A stretch of DNA of 64,000 nucleotides, taken from positions 372,001 through 436,000 of the forward strand of contig NZ_JAUSRB010000002.1 in assembly GCF_030811595.1 (NCBI RefSeq), written 5' to 3'. The translations under genes and the position numbers were made by a program. Position 1 is the stretch's first letter; every line of letters starts with the position of its first letter. The DNA is from Streptosporangium brasiliense. GTDB lineage: Bacteria > Actinomycetota > Actinomycetes > Streptosporangiales > Streptosporangiaceae. Positions 1 to 8,745 of the stretch are shown here, piece by piece. The notes under the pieces are model-generated. The model had not been told where the DNA came from, searched no databases, and was given only the letters and a program-made list of their open reading frames with translations.

Positions 1-377
1 CCGCCGTCGCCTGGACCGTCCTGGGCTGGCTGGTCTACGGCCTGCACACCTGGCTCATCCTCGGCGACCTGACCGGCGACTTCTCGCTCTACCCGCTCGG
101 CGCCGGGGCCTACGCCTTCGCCTGGGCGACCGGCCTGCTGATCGCGGTCGTCCCGGCCGGGGTGGGCGTGCGCGAGGCCGCGATGGTCGCGGTCATCGCG
201 CCGGCGATCGACACGCACGGCGCCACCGCGGCCGTGATCACCGCCGGGGTCGTCGCCCTGATCTCCCGGCTGGCCTTCACCTTCACCGACGTGGCCTGGG
301 CCGGGATCGGCTGGCTGCTCGGTCGCGGCGCTCAGGCCCCCGCCGAGACCAGGGCGTCCACATACGTCGCCCAGTAG
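1..377 (+). CDS. Flippase-like integral membrane protein, C-terminal part (partial)
   Basis: The reading frame enters from the left edge (codons in phase with base 3) and ends at a TAG at 375-377. About 124 residues are visible. They form at least three hydrophobic helices and contain the motif PAGVGVREAAM, which I associate with the lysylphosphatidylglycerol synthase transmembrane / UPF0104 flippase-like family. Such proteins often sit in glycopolymer loci and are thought to move or anchor lipid-linked intermediates. The 3' end overlaps the convergent GT4 gene by 46 bp. The N-terminus is missing, so the family call rests on the C-terminal motif only. Confidence 0.7.
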   Translation, partial: AVAWTVLGWLVYGLHTWLILGDLTGDFSLYPLGAGAYAFAWATGLLIAVVPAGVGVREAAMVAVIAPAIDTHGATAAVITAGVVALISRLAFTFTDVAWAGIGWLLGRGAQAPAETRASTYVAQ

Positions 378-1405
378 GGCTCGGGGTCGACGGCCTTGAC
401 CCCGGCGCGCAGCCGCTCGGGCTCGCCCGGCCGGTAGAAGGCGGTCAGCGCCGCGCGGAGCGCCTCCACCGACCCGGGCTCGACGAGCAGCCCGTCGACG
501 CCGTCGGTCACGTGGTCACCGAGCGTCCCCACCCGGGTGGCGATCACCGGCACCCCGTGCTCGTGCCCGAACCACACCTGCTGGCTGGCCGTACCGCTCC
601 GGTAGGGCAGGACGAGCGCGTCGACGTCGGCGAACAGCCCCGGCACGTCCCCGTCGGCCACGTAACCCGGCCGCAGCTCCACCCTGGCGGTCAGGCCGAG
701 CTCGGTGACCAGCGCCTCCGTCTGCTCCAGGCAGCCCCAGAACTCCCCCGCGACCCGGAGCGAGACGCCCTCGGGCAGCGCGCGGATCAGCAGGTCGAGC
801 CCCTTGTACGGGCGGACCAGGCCGAAGAACAGCAGCCTGTTGGTCACGCCCTCGACATGGGGGTGCTCCTGGAGCCCGGCCGGCAGGTGCGGCGCCATCT
901 CGGCCACCGTCACCGGGGCGGGACCGAGCTCGCGGGCCGGCGCGGCCTGCTGCTCGGAGTGGACGAGCACCCCGTCCACCCGGCGCAGCAGCGCCCTCAT
1001 CAGCGGGACGTCGTAGGGCTTGCGCTCGTGGGGCAGGACGTTGTGGCAGAGCGCGACGGTCCGGGTCCGGCGGCCCAGGCCGTACAGGATGCCCAGGTAG
1101 GGCGGGACCTGCACGGGGCTGAGCACGGCGAGGATCACCAGGTCGGCCTCCGCCAGCCGGCGTCCGCAGCGGACCCAGCCGTCCGGGCGGCGCCAGTCGA
1201 GGTCACGGCGGACGTCGGGGTAGGGCGCGCCCGCGGGGGTGTCCACGGTCTGCTGCCCCGGATAGAGGAAGGAGGGGTACTGGGCCTTCCACGACTCGAT
1301 CACCACCTCGTGCCCGGCGGCCCGCAGGCGGTGCGCCAGCTCGGTGGTGTGCGCGGCCCCGCCGCCCTTGTAGGGGTGGGTCGGCCCGACGATCGCGATC
1401 CGCAT
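332..1405 (-). CDS. Glycosyltransferase family 4 (GT-B fold)
   Basis: This 357-residue protein begins MRIAIVGPTHPYKGG, the glycine-rich acceptor-side loop of GT-B enzymes. A C-terminal donor-site region follows, with RPYKGLDLLIRAL, then EHGVPVIATRVG and GLLVEPGS, which carry the E-x7-E-type donor contact. It should transfer a sugar from a nucleotide donor to a lipid-linked or glycan acceptor at the cytoplasmic face; the sugar cannot be read from sequence. The ATG at 1405 directly follows the TAG of the upstream GT2 gene, so the two are probably translationally coupled. The length is normal for the family. Confidence 0.85.
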   Translation of the reverse strand: MRIAIVGPTHPYKGGGAAHTTELAHRLRAAGHEVVIESWKAQYPSFLYPGQQTVDTPAGAPYPDVRRDLDWRRPDGWVRCGRRLAEADLVILAVLSPVQVPPYLGILYGLGRRTRTVALCHNVLPHERKPYDVPLMRALLRRVDGVLVHSEQQAAPARELGPAPVTVAEMAPHLPAGLQEHPHVEGVTNRLLFFGLVRPYKGLDLLIRALPEGVSLRVAGEFWGCLEQTEALVTELGLTARVELRPGYVADGDVPGLFADVDALVLPYRSGTASQQVWFGHEHGVPVIATRVGTLGDHVTDGVDGLLVEPGSVEALRAALTAFYRPGEPERLRAGVKAVDPEPYWATYVDALVSAGA

Positions 1406-2335
1406 CTACTCGCTCCTGGAGCGCACGATGAGGTCGGCCAGCAGCGCCAGCGAGCCGATGAGCAGCCCGGACAGGAAGATCACGATGGTGTTGCTGGTCA
1501 GGTAGAAGCCGTAGCGGATCATGTCGACGACGCCCTTGACCAGGCCGATGCCGACCAGCCAGAGCGCGGGCGGCATGAGCACCTTGAGCGGGTTGAAGTA
1601 CATGACCATCCGCAGCACCTGCAGGATGTAGCGGTAGGCGTCGGAGACGAAGCTGAACTTCGACTTACCCGCCCGCTTGCTGTATTCGATCGGCAGGTAG
1701 TAGACGTCGTGCTGGTTGGACAGGAACGACAGCGTGATCGTGGTGACGCAGGAGAATCCGGGCGGCAGCAGCCGTAGATACGGCCGGGCGACCGACTTGC
1801 GGAAGGCCCGCAGTCCGCTGTTGAGGTCGGGGATCTTCTGGCCCGCCAGCCGCTCGGCCACCTTGCGGATGAACCACTTCGCCGGCACCCGCAGGAACTT
1901 GTGCGAGCCCTCCTCGGTGGTCCGCGCGCCCACGACCTGGTCGATCGTGTGGTCCTTGTCCAGGATCTCGACGAGCTCGGGGATGCGCTCGTTCGGGTAG
2001 GTCATGTCGGCGTCGGTCCACACGACGATCTCGCCGCGCGCCTCCTGGCTGCCGATCCGGCGCACCGTGCCCGACCCGCCGTTGCGGTGGAAGGCCCGGA
2101 TCCGCATGTTGGGGAAGCGCGGCGCGGCCTCCTGCAGCCTGGCCAGCGTCTGGTCGCTGGAGCAGTCGTCCACGGCCACGAGCTCGTAGGTGTAGCCGCT
2201 GCGGTCCATGGCCCCGCAGATGCGCTCGACCTCGTCGATGACATGGTCCTGCTCGTTGTAACAGGGCAGAACGATCGTGACGTACGGCGTTGCGTCCACA
2301 GCTGGTCCACTCTCGGAGGTCTCGGGCGTGCTCAC
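1406..2335 (-). CDS. Glycosyltransferase family 2, dolichyl-phosphate-mannose-synthase-like, membrane anchored
   Basis: The protein has 309 residues. The N-terminal GT-A domain has the entry motif VTIVLPCYNE and a metal-binding acidic cluster, VWTDADMTYP. The C-terminus has two hydrophobic helices, roughly residues 235-258 and 280-303. This architecture is typical of DPM1/GtrB-like enzymes that load a sugar onto a polyprenyl phosphate for later use by GT-C enzymes. Two GT-C-like membrane proteins lie 0.6-4 kb away, so this gene may supply their lipid-linked donor (inference). It is followed with no gap by the GT4 gene, which suggests one operon. Confidence 0.85.
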   Translation of the reverse strand: MSTPETSESGPAVDATPYVTIVLPCYNEQDHVIDEVERICGAMDRSGYTYELVAVDDCSSDQTLARLQEAAPRFPNMRIRAFHRNGGSGTVRRIGSQEARGEIVVWTDADMTYPNERIPELVEILDKDHTIDQVVGARTTEEGSHKFLRVPAKWFIRKVAERLAGQKIPDLNSGLRAFRKSVARPYLRLLPPGFSCVTTITLSFLSNQHDVYYLPIEYSKRAGKSKFSFVSDAYRYILQVLRMVMYFNPLKVLMPPALWLVGIGLVKGVVDMIRYGFYLTSNTIVIFLSGLLIGSLALLADLIVRSRSE

Positions 2336-2382
2336 GTCGGGCGAGGATACTCTGCCCCGCTGGGAGCCGGACGCACATCACC

Positions 2383-2450
2383 CCGTCCGGACGGTCACGC
2401 TCGCCCGTCCGGACGGCCGCGCGCCCCGGCGCGTCGCCCCGTCCGGACGG
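2383..2450. repeat. Three copies of a perfect 12-bp palindrome
   Basis: CCGTCCGGACGG, which is its own reverse complement, occurs at 2383-2394, 2405-2416 and 2439-2450. Two of the copies share the longer flank GCCCGTCCGGACGGCCGCG apart from one base. They lie in the 212-bp gap between the Phd-like gene and the GT2 gene, both on the minus strand, so they are upstream of the GT2 start. They could be operator sites or a small interspersed palindromic element; nothing else is recognisable in this gap. Confidence 0.7.
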
Positions 2451-2547
2451 CCGCGTGCCACCTCGGGCGCGCCCGGCCGGGCCCCCGGGCGCTCCGCGCC
2501 CGCCCCCCGGCCCGGCCGGTCCGTCGCGCCCCCTCAGCGGGGGAGGC

Positions 2548-2751
2548 TCACACGGGATCCTCGCCCGTCGCGTGCCCCCCGGCGGGCACGGCCGGCTCCG
2601 GCTGCCGGAACGGCACGACCATGGCGACGGGCTCACCGTTCTGGGTGACGGTCAGCGTCTCTCCCGCCTTGACCCGCGCGAGAACCTGACTGGTCTTATG
2701 GGCGAGGTCACGGACGGCTACCGTGGGCTTGCTGTGCAACTGCTGACTCAT
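2548..2751 (-). CDS. Phd/YefM-type antitoxin, no toxin partner visible
   Basis: This 67-residue protein has the compact Phd/YefM fold signature: VAVRDLAHKTSQVLARVKAG followed by ETLTVTQNGEPVAMVVP. Family members bind DNA as dimers and neutralise a RelE- or Doc-type toxin through a C-terminal tail. Here the tail is short and rich in Pro and Gly (PAVPAGGHATGEDPV). Neither neighbour is a toxin: the flanking genes are a GT2 downstream and a GT-C-like protein upstream. It may be an orphan antitoxin or a stand-alone regulator. Confidence 0.7.
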   Translation of the reverse strand: MSQQLHSKPTVAVRDLAHKTSQVLARVKAGETLTVTQNGEPVAMVVPFRQPEPAVPAGGHATGEDPV

Positions 2752-2926
2752 GTGGCAATCATGCCCTCCACGTGGCCCGCACCGGGGGGAAAGCGGCCAG
2801 GAAGCAGGCGTCCGTCATGGCTCGGTGGCCCGCTCCGCGCGCTCCCACCCCCGCATAGCCGGGCATTCCCTACCAAGCCAGACCGGCCCCCTCCGCGCCG
2901 GCCCGGCGCCCACGGGGACGACCGGC

Positions 2927-5065
2927 CTAGGCGACGGCCATCCAGACGTTCATGGACAGCGACCAGGTGCCGTCCGGGGGGCCGGTCAGCGATCTCTCGT
3001 CCTGGCGGACGGCGAGCTTCAGCACCTGGACCGCCTCGCCGTACGGGAGGAGCTGCTCCCGCTTGGCGGCGAGCAGGACGGGGACGCGGCCGGCGGCGCG
3101 GACCCGGCCGACCAGGCGCTCGACGTCGGACCTGACGGGGATGTCGGCGCCCACCGGGAAGGCGACCCGGGCGGTGGGCACGCCGCAGGTGCCCCGGACG
3201 ACCTGGGTGAGGCGGTCGCCGGTGACCCGCTCCACGATCAGCACCGAGGCCCGTTCCGGCAGGGCCGCGCACATCGCCTCGACCGCCGCGCGCTCGCCGC
3301 GCTCGACGGGGGTGAAGGCCGTCCCGATGGAGGTGATCGCCGGGGGGACGAGCAGGAGCACCGCGCCACCGGTGGCCAGGCCCCGCTGCACGGCCTGGCC
3401 GTATCCCATCCTGCGGGCCTTGTCCCGCACCCAGCGCAACCCCCAGACCGCCAGCAGGACGAGGCCGGGGATGACGACGGGGACCAGCCGCCGGGCGGCC
3501 CACGGGTGGTCGGGGGTGATGCCCGGCCGGTAGAGCGTGGTGACCGTGGTCCAGCCGACGACGGCCAGCGGCAGCAGCCAGCCGAACCCCCGCCCCCTGG
3601 CCATCCGGCGCGTGAGCACCGCCCCGGCCAGCGTCGCCAGCACCACCACGGGCACCCCGACGTACCAGATCACCCAGTAAAGCGACTCCTCGTAGTAGAG
3701 CCGGGCGCCGTCGGCCGGCAGCCCGTTGGCCAGCTGGGTCCGCTCGATGAACTCGTAGTTCAGCCGGTCCTCCGGCGTGGCCGGCTGCCGGATCACGGTC
3801 TGCAGCCACGGCCGGGCCGCGAAGGCCGTCATGACCAGCGCCACCAGGGCGCCGGCGAACTCGGGCAGCCGGCGGATCCCCGCCGCCCGGCGCAGGAGGG
3901 CCGCCAGCCGCGGCGCCAGCAGCGCGACGACCAGGGTGAGGGCCAGCACCGCTCCGCAGATGGCCAGCAGCGGCTCGAAGGAGCCGGACAGGTAGTCCAG
4001 GTAGGGCCTGGACAGGATGTATCCGGCCGCGACCCCCGTCCCGGCCCCGGCCGCCAGCCCGAACAGCAGCGGCACGCCGAGCCGCCCCTCGTCGCGGACG
4101 CCCGCCCGCCGCAGGGCGATCAGCAGCCCGGCGTAGGCGAGCACGGGCAGCACGTCGCGCAGTCCGTCGATCCTGACCAGGACGGCCAGCCCGAAGACCA
4201 GGCCGGCCAGCTCCGCCCCGATCACGGCGCCGTCGGACTGGGCCCGGCGGATCCGCCCCGGCTGCTCGTCGGAGGGCAGGGACGGCAGGTAGCCCAGGCC
4301 CGTGATGCCGGAGCGGAGCCTGACCTGGGCGTCGTGCAGCAGGGCGAGGCCGCCGAAGAGCAGGATCAGGGAGGGGATCTCGCTGAAGGTGGTGCGCGAG
4401 GTGTAGAGGATCGGCAGGCTGACCGCGAACACCAGCGCGGCCAGCGGGGCCCAGCGGGCGCCGACCAGCCGGGCGACGACTCCCGCCAGCACGAGCACCG
4501 CCAGCGCGCCCAGCAGCGGCGCCGTCAGCAGGAGCCCAGGTAGGCCGCCCAGCCAGTGGCCCAGCGCGTCGATCAGCGGCGCCCCCGGCATGAACTGCGG
4601 CACGACCGCGCCGCCGGAGGGGTAGAAGCCCGGGCTGTCGAAGCGGAGCGCCTGGTCCGGTCCGCCGAAGGCCGCCTGCTGGTGGGGGGCGGGCAGCGAG
4701 CCGTGACCGGCCAGCCAGACGGCGTACTGGGCGTAGGTGGCGGGGTCGCGGCGGACGATGAGCTGCTCGCTGTGGAACAGCCCGTTGAAGACCCCCGAGG
4801 CCAGGGCCACGGCGATGACCCCGGCGGTCTGCCAGGCGGTCGCCTCGACGGTCTCGGGCAGGCGGCGCAGGCCGTAGCGGCACAGCAGGGCGGCGATCAC
4901 CAGGCCCAGCGGCAGGGCGGCGATCGGCCGGAACCAGCCGAACAGCAGCAGCGACAGCCCGGCCAGCAGCCAGCCCGCCAGCACGAGCGCGGGCGCGGCC
5001 GAGACCACGGCGAGCACCCTGCCCGCCGAGGGCCTGCGCGTGCGATCCAACCAGGTGATCCTCAT
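2927..5065 (-). CDS. Multi-spanning membrane protein, GT-C glycosyltransferase-like
   Basis: The protein has 712 residues with more than ten predicted hydrophobic segments. A first large loop after the initial helices contains RRDPATYAQYAVWL, and a soluble C-terminal domain spans roughly residues 600-712. This layout resembles GT-C transferases (ArnT/PMT-like) that use polyprenyl-linked sugars outside the membrane. The early acidic loop residue is the usual candidate catalytic Asp, but no single family motif settles the call. The ATG at 5065 is 105 bp from the divergent start at 5170, so the two genes may share a promoter region. The 175 bp between this stop and the Phd gene hold nothing recognisable. 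Confidence 0.6.
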   Translation of the reverse strand: MRITWLDRTRRPSAGRVLAVVSAAPALVLAGWLLAGLSLLLFGWFRPIAALPLGLVIAALLCRYGLRRLPETVEATAWQTAGVIAVALASGVFNGLFHSEQLIVRRDPATYAQYAVWLAGHGSLPAPHQQAAFGGPDQALRFDSPGFYPSGGAVVPQFMPGAPLIDALGHWLGGLPGLLLTAPLLGALAVLVLAGVVARLVGARWAPLAALVFAVSLPILYTSRTTFSEIPSLILLFGGLALLHDAQVRLRSGITGLGYLPSLPSDEQPGRIRRAQSDGAVIGAELAGLVFGLAVLVRIDGLRDVLPVLAYAGLLIALRRAGVRDEGRLGVPLLFGLAAGAGTGVAAGYILSRPYLDYLSGSFEPLLAICGAVLALTLVVALLAPRLAALLRRAAGIRRLPEFAGALVALVMTAFAARPWLQTVIRQPATPEDRLNYEFIERTQLANGLPADGARLYYEESLYWVIWYVGVPVVVLATLAGAVLTRRMARGRGFGWLLPLAVVGWTTVTTLYRPGITPDHPWAARRLVPVVIPGLVLLAVWGLRWVRDKARRMGYGQAVQRGLATGGAVLLLVPPAITSIGTAFTPVERGERAAVEAMCAALPERASVLIVERVTGDRLTQVVRGTCGVPTARVAFPVGADIPVRSDVERLVGRVRAAGRVPVLLAAKREQLLPYGEAVQVLKLAVRQDERSLTGPPDGTWSLSMNVWMAVA

Positions 5066-5169
5066 AGCTGGTCCCGAGCGTAGTGGCAGCCTCCGGCTGC
5101 GGCGATGGGTGCGCGCGGCGGGCCGCTGAAAGCCGGTAGCGTACGCGCAGCGCGCGAAGGGGGCGGGGA

Positions 5170-6558
5170 GTGGTCGGCTGGGCTCGGGGGCACCGGTGGT
5201 TCCTGGGGGTGCTGGGTCTCGGCGCCGTCCTGCGGGCGGTCACCATGCTGGGATACCGGCCCGCGATCTGGTTCCCCGACTCCTACACATATGTGGTGAC
5301 CGCGCTGAAGCCCCGGCCCGACCTGGTCCGCCCGGCCGGATACTCGATGTTCCTGCGGCTGCTCGAACCGTTTCACAGCTTCGCCTCCGTCGCGCTGGTC
5401 CAGCATCTGCTGGGGCTGCTGGTCGGCGTGCTCGTCTATCTCACCGCCCGGCGGCTGGGCGCCCCCGGCTGGGCCGCGGTGCTCGCGTCCGCCCCTTCCC
5501 TACTGGACGCCTACCAGATCGAACTGGAGCACCTGCTGGTCTCCGACACCCTGTTCGCCGCGCTGGTGATGTCGGCGATCTGCCTGGCCCTGTCCCGGAC
5601 CGCCGGGTGGCGTACGGCGTGCGGGATCGGGCTGCTGGTCGCGGCGGCGACGCTGACCAGGACCGTCGGGCTGCCGCTGGTCGTGATCTTCGCGGGCTGG
5701 CTGATCTACCGGGCGCGGGGGCGGGTGCTGACGGCCGGGGTGATGCTGGCGGCCGCGGCCCTGCCGATCCTGGGCTACGGGGCCTGGTTCCACGCGACCC
5801 ACGGCCGGATCGGGATCGTGGGCGCCAACGGCGTCTTCCTCTACGCCAAGACGATGACCTTCGCCGACTGCGCGGTGATGAGGCCGCCCGCGGACCTGGC
5901 CGTGCTCTGCGACCCCCGCCCGCCCGCCCGGCGGCCCCCCGCGCAGGAATACGTCTGGAGCCCCGACTCGCCGCTGGTCAAGCTGCCCGGCATCACCTTC
6001 ACCGAGGAGAACGACGCCCTGGCCGGCCGGTTCGCCTCACTGGCCATCCGCAGCCAGCCGCTGGGCTATCTCGGCTCGGTCGCCTCCGAGCTGGCCCGCT
6101 CCTTCACCCTGGGCCGTCCGGTCTACCCGGACCAGGAGGTCTACGACTACTACGAGTTCCCGGCGGCGCCGCCGGCGCCCCCGGGCCGCTACCCGGCCAC
6201 GGTGGGCGCCGAGCGCGCCGAGCGCGACTACGAGCGGGGGCCGATCGCCACCCGGATCGTCGAGCCCTACGCGGGCTGGATGCGGGCCTACCAGGACGTC
6301 GTCCGGCTGCCCGGCGCGGCGGTGCTGGTGATCCTGCTGATCCCCCCGGTGGCGGCGGCCGTGCGGCGCCTGCGCCCGGACTCCACGCTGTGGGTGCTGC
6401 CGTGGACGACGGCGGTGGTGCTGCTCGTCATGCCCCCGGCGGTCGCGGAATTCGACTACCGCTACGTGCTGCCCGCCGTACCGGCAGCGTGTCTGGCAGC
6501 GGCTTTTGTGGCGGGCAAACCTTCTTTCCATAACATTCCAAGAAATGTCCGTATTTGA
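5170..6558 (+). CDS. GT-C-fold glycosyltransferase-like membrane protein (PMT/GT39-like)
   Basis: This 462-residue integral membrane protein has about nine helices. The first external loop has WFPDSYTYV, an acidic residue after helix 1 as in GT-C enzymes. An Asp- and Tyr-rich external stretch (DQEVYDYYEF) lies near residues 317-327. The reading frame opens with GTG at 5170, close to the divergent 712-residue membrane protein. An ATG at 5245 is an alternative start but would cut into the first helix. Probable role: moving a sugar from a polyprenyl carrier to an envelope glycan. The substrate is unknown. Confidence 0.6.
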   Translation: MVGWARGHRWFLGVLGLGAVLRAVTMLGYRPAIWFPDSYTYVVTALKPRPDLVRPAGYSMFLRLLEPFHSFASVALVQHLLGLLVGVLVYLTARRLGAPGWAAVLASAPSLLDAYQIELEHLLVSDTLFAALVMSAICLALSRTAGWRTACGIGLLVAAATLTRTVGLPLVVIFAGWLIYRARGRVLTAGVMLAAAALPILGYGAWFHATHGRIGIVGANGVFLYAKTMTFADCAVMRPPADLAVLCDPRPPARRPPAQEYVWSPDSPLVKLPGITFTEENDALAGRFASLAIRSQPLGYLGSVASELARSFTLGRPVYPDQEVYDYYEFPAAPPAPPGRYPATVGAERAERDYERGPIATRIVEPYAGWMRAYQDVVRLPGAAVLVILLIPPVAAAVRRLRPDSTLWVLPWTTAVVLLVMPPAVAEFDYRYVLPAVPAACLAAAFVAGKPSFHNIPRNVRI

Positions 6559-6715
6559 GTATGCTGGGCGCCCGGATCACCACGGGAGCGGCAAGGGGCG
6601 GTCATGACCAAGTTCACGTCATCATGGCGCCCGGCACTCACCTCATGACCTACCCTTTGGGCGCAATGAGCGAGCTGAAGCAGCACCGGGCGTTGCCGCC
6701 AGGCGAGGAGATCGC

Positions 6716-8308
6716 ATGAGCGACCATCGGCACGTCTCCGTGAAGGACCGCCGGGCCGAGCCGGCCGGCCACGGCCGCCGGGGCTCCCGCCGCGCGGGCG
6801 GGGACGGCGGCCCGCCCCCCGAGCCCCCGAGCGACTACGCCGGACCGCCCCGCGACCCGCGCCGCAAGGCCGGACGGCTGGGCGTGGGCGGCTGGGTCAG
6901 CATCGCGATGACCGGCGTCCTGGTGGCCGGCACCCTCGGCGGCTACAAGTTCTACCGCGACCTCGACGACAGCATCACCCGCGAGAGCGTCGTGGACAAG
7001 CTCGGCGCCAACCGCCCCCCGGAGACCGGGGCGCTCAACGTGCTCGTCGTGGGCTCCGACACCCGCGACGGCGCCGGGAACAAGAGATACGGCCAGCACA
7101 TGCAGGGCCAGGGCGAGCGGACCGACACGATCATCCTGCTCCACATCTCCCCCAACCGTGACAAGGCCACCCTGGTCAGCTTCCCCCGCGACTCCATGGT
7201 CCAGGTGCCCGCCTGCGAGAACCCCGTGACGAAGGCGGCCATTCCCGCCGGCCTCAAGCAGATCAACTCGGCCTTCAACGACGGCGGCATCGTCTGCACG
7301 TGGAAGACGATCGAGGCGCTGACCCAGATCCACGTCGACCACTTCGTCAAGGTCGACTTCGCCGGCTTCACCAACATCGTCGACGCGCTGGGCGGCATCG
7401 AGATCTGCCTGCCCGAGGACGTGATGGACAAGAAGGCCAAGCTGGAGCTGACCAAGGGCAAGCACAACGTGATGGGCAAGACCGCCCTCGCCTACGTCCG
7501 CGCCCGCTACGCGCTCGGCGACGGCAGCGACCTCAGCCGGATCAAGCGCCAGCAGGTCTTCCTCCAGCAGGTGATGAAGAAGGCCACCAGCTCCGACCTG
7601 CTGACCGACCTCGGCAAGCTGAACAACTTCCTGAAGGCCGCCGCCTCGTCGGTGACGATGGACAGCAACCTCGACACCGGGCGCCTGCTGGAGATCGCCC
7701 AGAGCGCGAAGTCCCTCACCTCCTCCGGCCTGAAGGCCATCACCGTGCCGTGGATGCCGGACCCCGCCGACAAGAACCGGGTCGTCTGGCGGCAGCCCGC
7801 CGCCACCGAGCTGTTCGACGCGATCCGCAGCGACACCGAGGTGACCAAGAGCCCGGTCCCCAACGCCTCCGCGAAACCGGCCGTCAAGCACGAGCAGGTC
7901 CAGGTCCAGGTCTTCAACGGCACCGGCACGTACGGCCTGGCCAAGGAGGTGGCCGCCAAGCTGGCCGACCAGGGCTTCCGGGTGACCCAGGTCGGCAACG
8001 CCCGCCCGGCCACCGGCGACGTGCCCACCACCGTGCTGCGCTACGGCAAGCGGGACGCCGAGGGCGCCTCCTACGCCGACGCGCTGGCCGCCAGGCTCTC
8101 CGGCGACAAGCTCACCCCCGTGGCGGGCAAGGTGAAGCCCGCCAGCATGGAGAACTACGCCGCGACCATCCCGGCCACCCCGCTGCCCACCGGCCCGGTC
8201 GTCCAGCTGATCATCGGCACCGACTGGAAGGGCGTCCGGGTCCCCACCAAGATCCCCGACTCCCTCAAGGACTCCGTCGTCGACAGCAAGACCAACCCTT
8301 GCCAGTAG
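6716..8308 (+). CDS. LytR-CpsA-Psr (LCP) family glycopolymer ligase with LytR_C domain
   Basis: The protein has 530 residues: a charged cytoplasmic N-terminus, one transmembrane helix at about 57-77, then an extracellular LCP domain from about 103. Visible LCP signatures are LNVLVVGSDTRDG, ERTDTIILLHI, SFPRDSMVQVP and YVRARYALGDGSDLSRIKRQ, which include the conserved Asp and Arg residues that bind pyrophosphate-lipid substrates. A LytR_C domain follows near 398-470 (QVFNGTGTYGLAKEVA). LCP proteins transfer lipid-linked wall polymers to peptidoglycan. GAGGAG lies upstream of the ATG. A second LCP gene sits at 25738, at the other side of the glycopolymer locus. Confidence 0.92.
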   Translation: MSDHRHVSVKDRRAEPAGHGRRGSRRAGGDGGPPPEPPSDYAGPPRDPRRKAGRLGVGGWVSIAMTGVLVAGTLGGYKFYRDLDDSITRESVVDKLGANRPPETGALNVLVVGSDTRDGAGNKRYGQHMQGQGERTDTIILLHISPNRDKATLVSFPRDSMVQVPACENPVTKAAIPAGLKQINSAFNDGGIVCTWKTIEALTQIHVDHFVKVDFAGFTNIVDALGGIEICLPEDVMDKKAKLELTKGKHNVMGKTALAYVRARYALGDGSDLSRIKRQQVFLQQVMKKATSSDLLTDLGKLNNFLKAAASSVTMDSNLDTGRLLEIAQSAKSLTSSGLKAITVPWMPDPADKNRVVWRQPAATELFDAIRSDTEVTKSPVPNASAKPAVKHEQVQVQVFNGTGTYGLAKEVAAKLADQGFRVTQVGNARPATGDVPTTVLRYGKRDAEGASYADALAARLSGDKLTPVAGKVKPASMENYAATIPATPLPTGPVVQLIIGTDWKGVRVPTKIPDSLKDSVVDSKTNPCQ

Positions 8309-8342
8309 GCCCCGCCCCCGGCGGCCCGCCGGACGGCGCGGG

Positions 8343-8528
8343 CCGTACGGCGGGCGGCGCGGGCGCGACGGCCACCTCAGGCCGTACGGCACGCCCCCTG
8401 GGCGGCACGGACCGCACGGCACGCGCCATGAGCGGCGCGGGCCGTACGGAGGACCCCACGGACACCGCGGGCCGTACGGAGGACACCGCGGACACCGCGG
8501 GCCGTACGGCGCGCCATCGGCCGTACGG
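8343..8528. repeat. Cluster of CCGTACGG palindromes (minisatellite-like)
   Basis: The 8-bp palindrome CCGTACGG appears at 8343, 8382, 8442, 8472, 8502 and 8521, with a variant (CCGCACGG) at 8412. It is embedded in imperfect repeats such as GGACACCGCGGGCCGTACGG, with a 30-bp period between 8442 and 8509. The array fills most of the 437-bp gap between the LCP gene and the acyltransferase. On the minus strand it reads through as Pro-Tyr-Gly-Pro-Arg repeats, but I treat that as an accident of composition. The remainder of the gap shows no gene. Confidence 0.75.
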
Positions 8529-8745
8529 CGGGCGGCGCGGACGGGCGGCCTCCGGAAGATCACGATTCACCGGGAACCCCCGCCGCCCCCCGGCGCTCGT
8601 GCGACAGACCCCACGCGCTCGGTTTAGGGTGGTCGGGTCGGCGAGCCGGAGCCCATTCGGCCGCATCCTCCGGCGGTCCCCGGGCGTCTTAACCAGTGTG
8701 TCCGACCACCTCCCAGTCTCCGACAGATAGCTGAGCGTTTTCCCC

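Noticed and set aside
2748-5246. 832-residue minus-strand frame over the GT-C-like gene
   Set aside because: Extremely Arg/Ala/Gly/Pro-rich and in a shifted frame of a well-formed membrane protein; a GC-driven shadow.
8343-8528. CRISPR-like array
   Set aside because: Units are short palindromes with irregular spacing and related spacers; no conserved repeat-spacer pattern and no cas genes.
6650-8563. 637-residue minus-strand frame with PYGPR repeats
   Set aside because: Antisense to the LCP gene; the repeats come from the CCGTACGG array. No start signal or domain.
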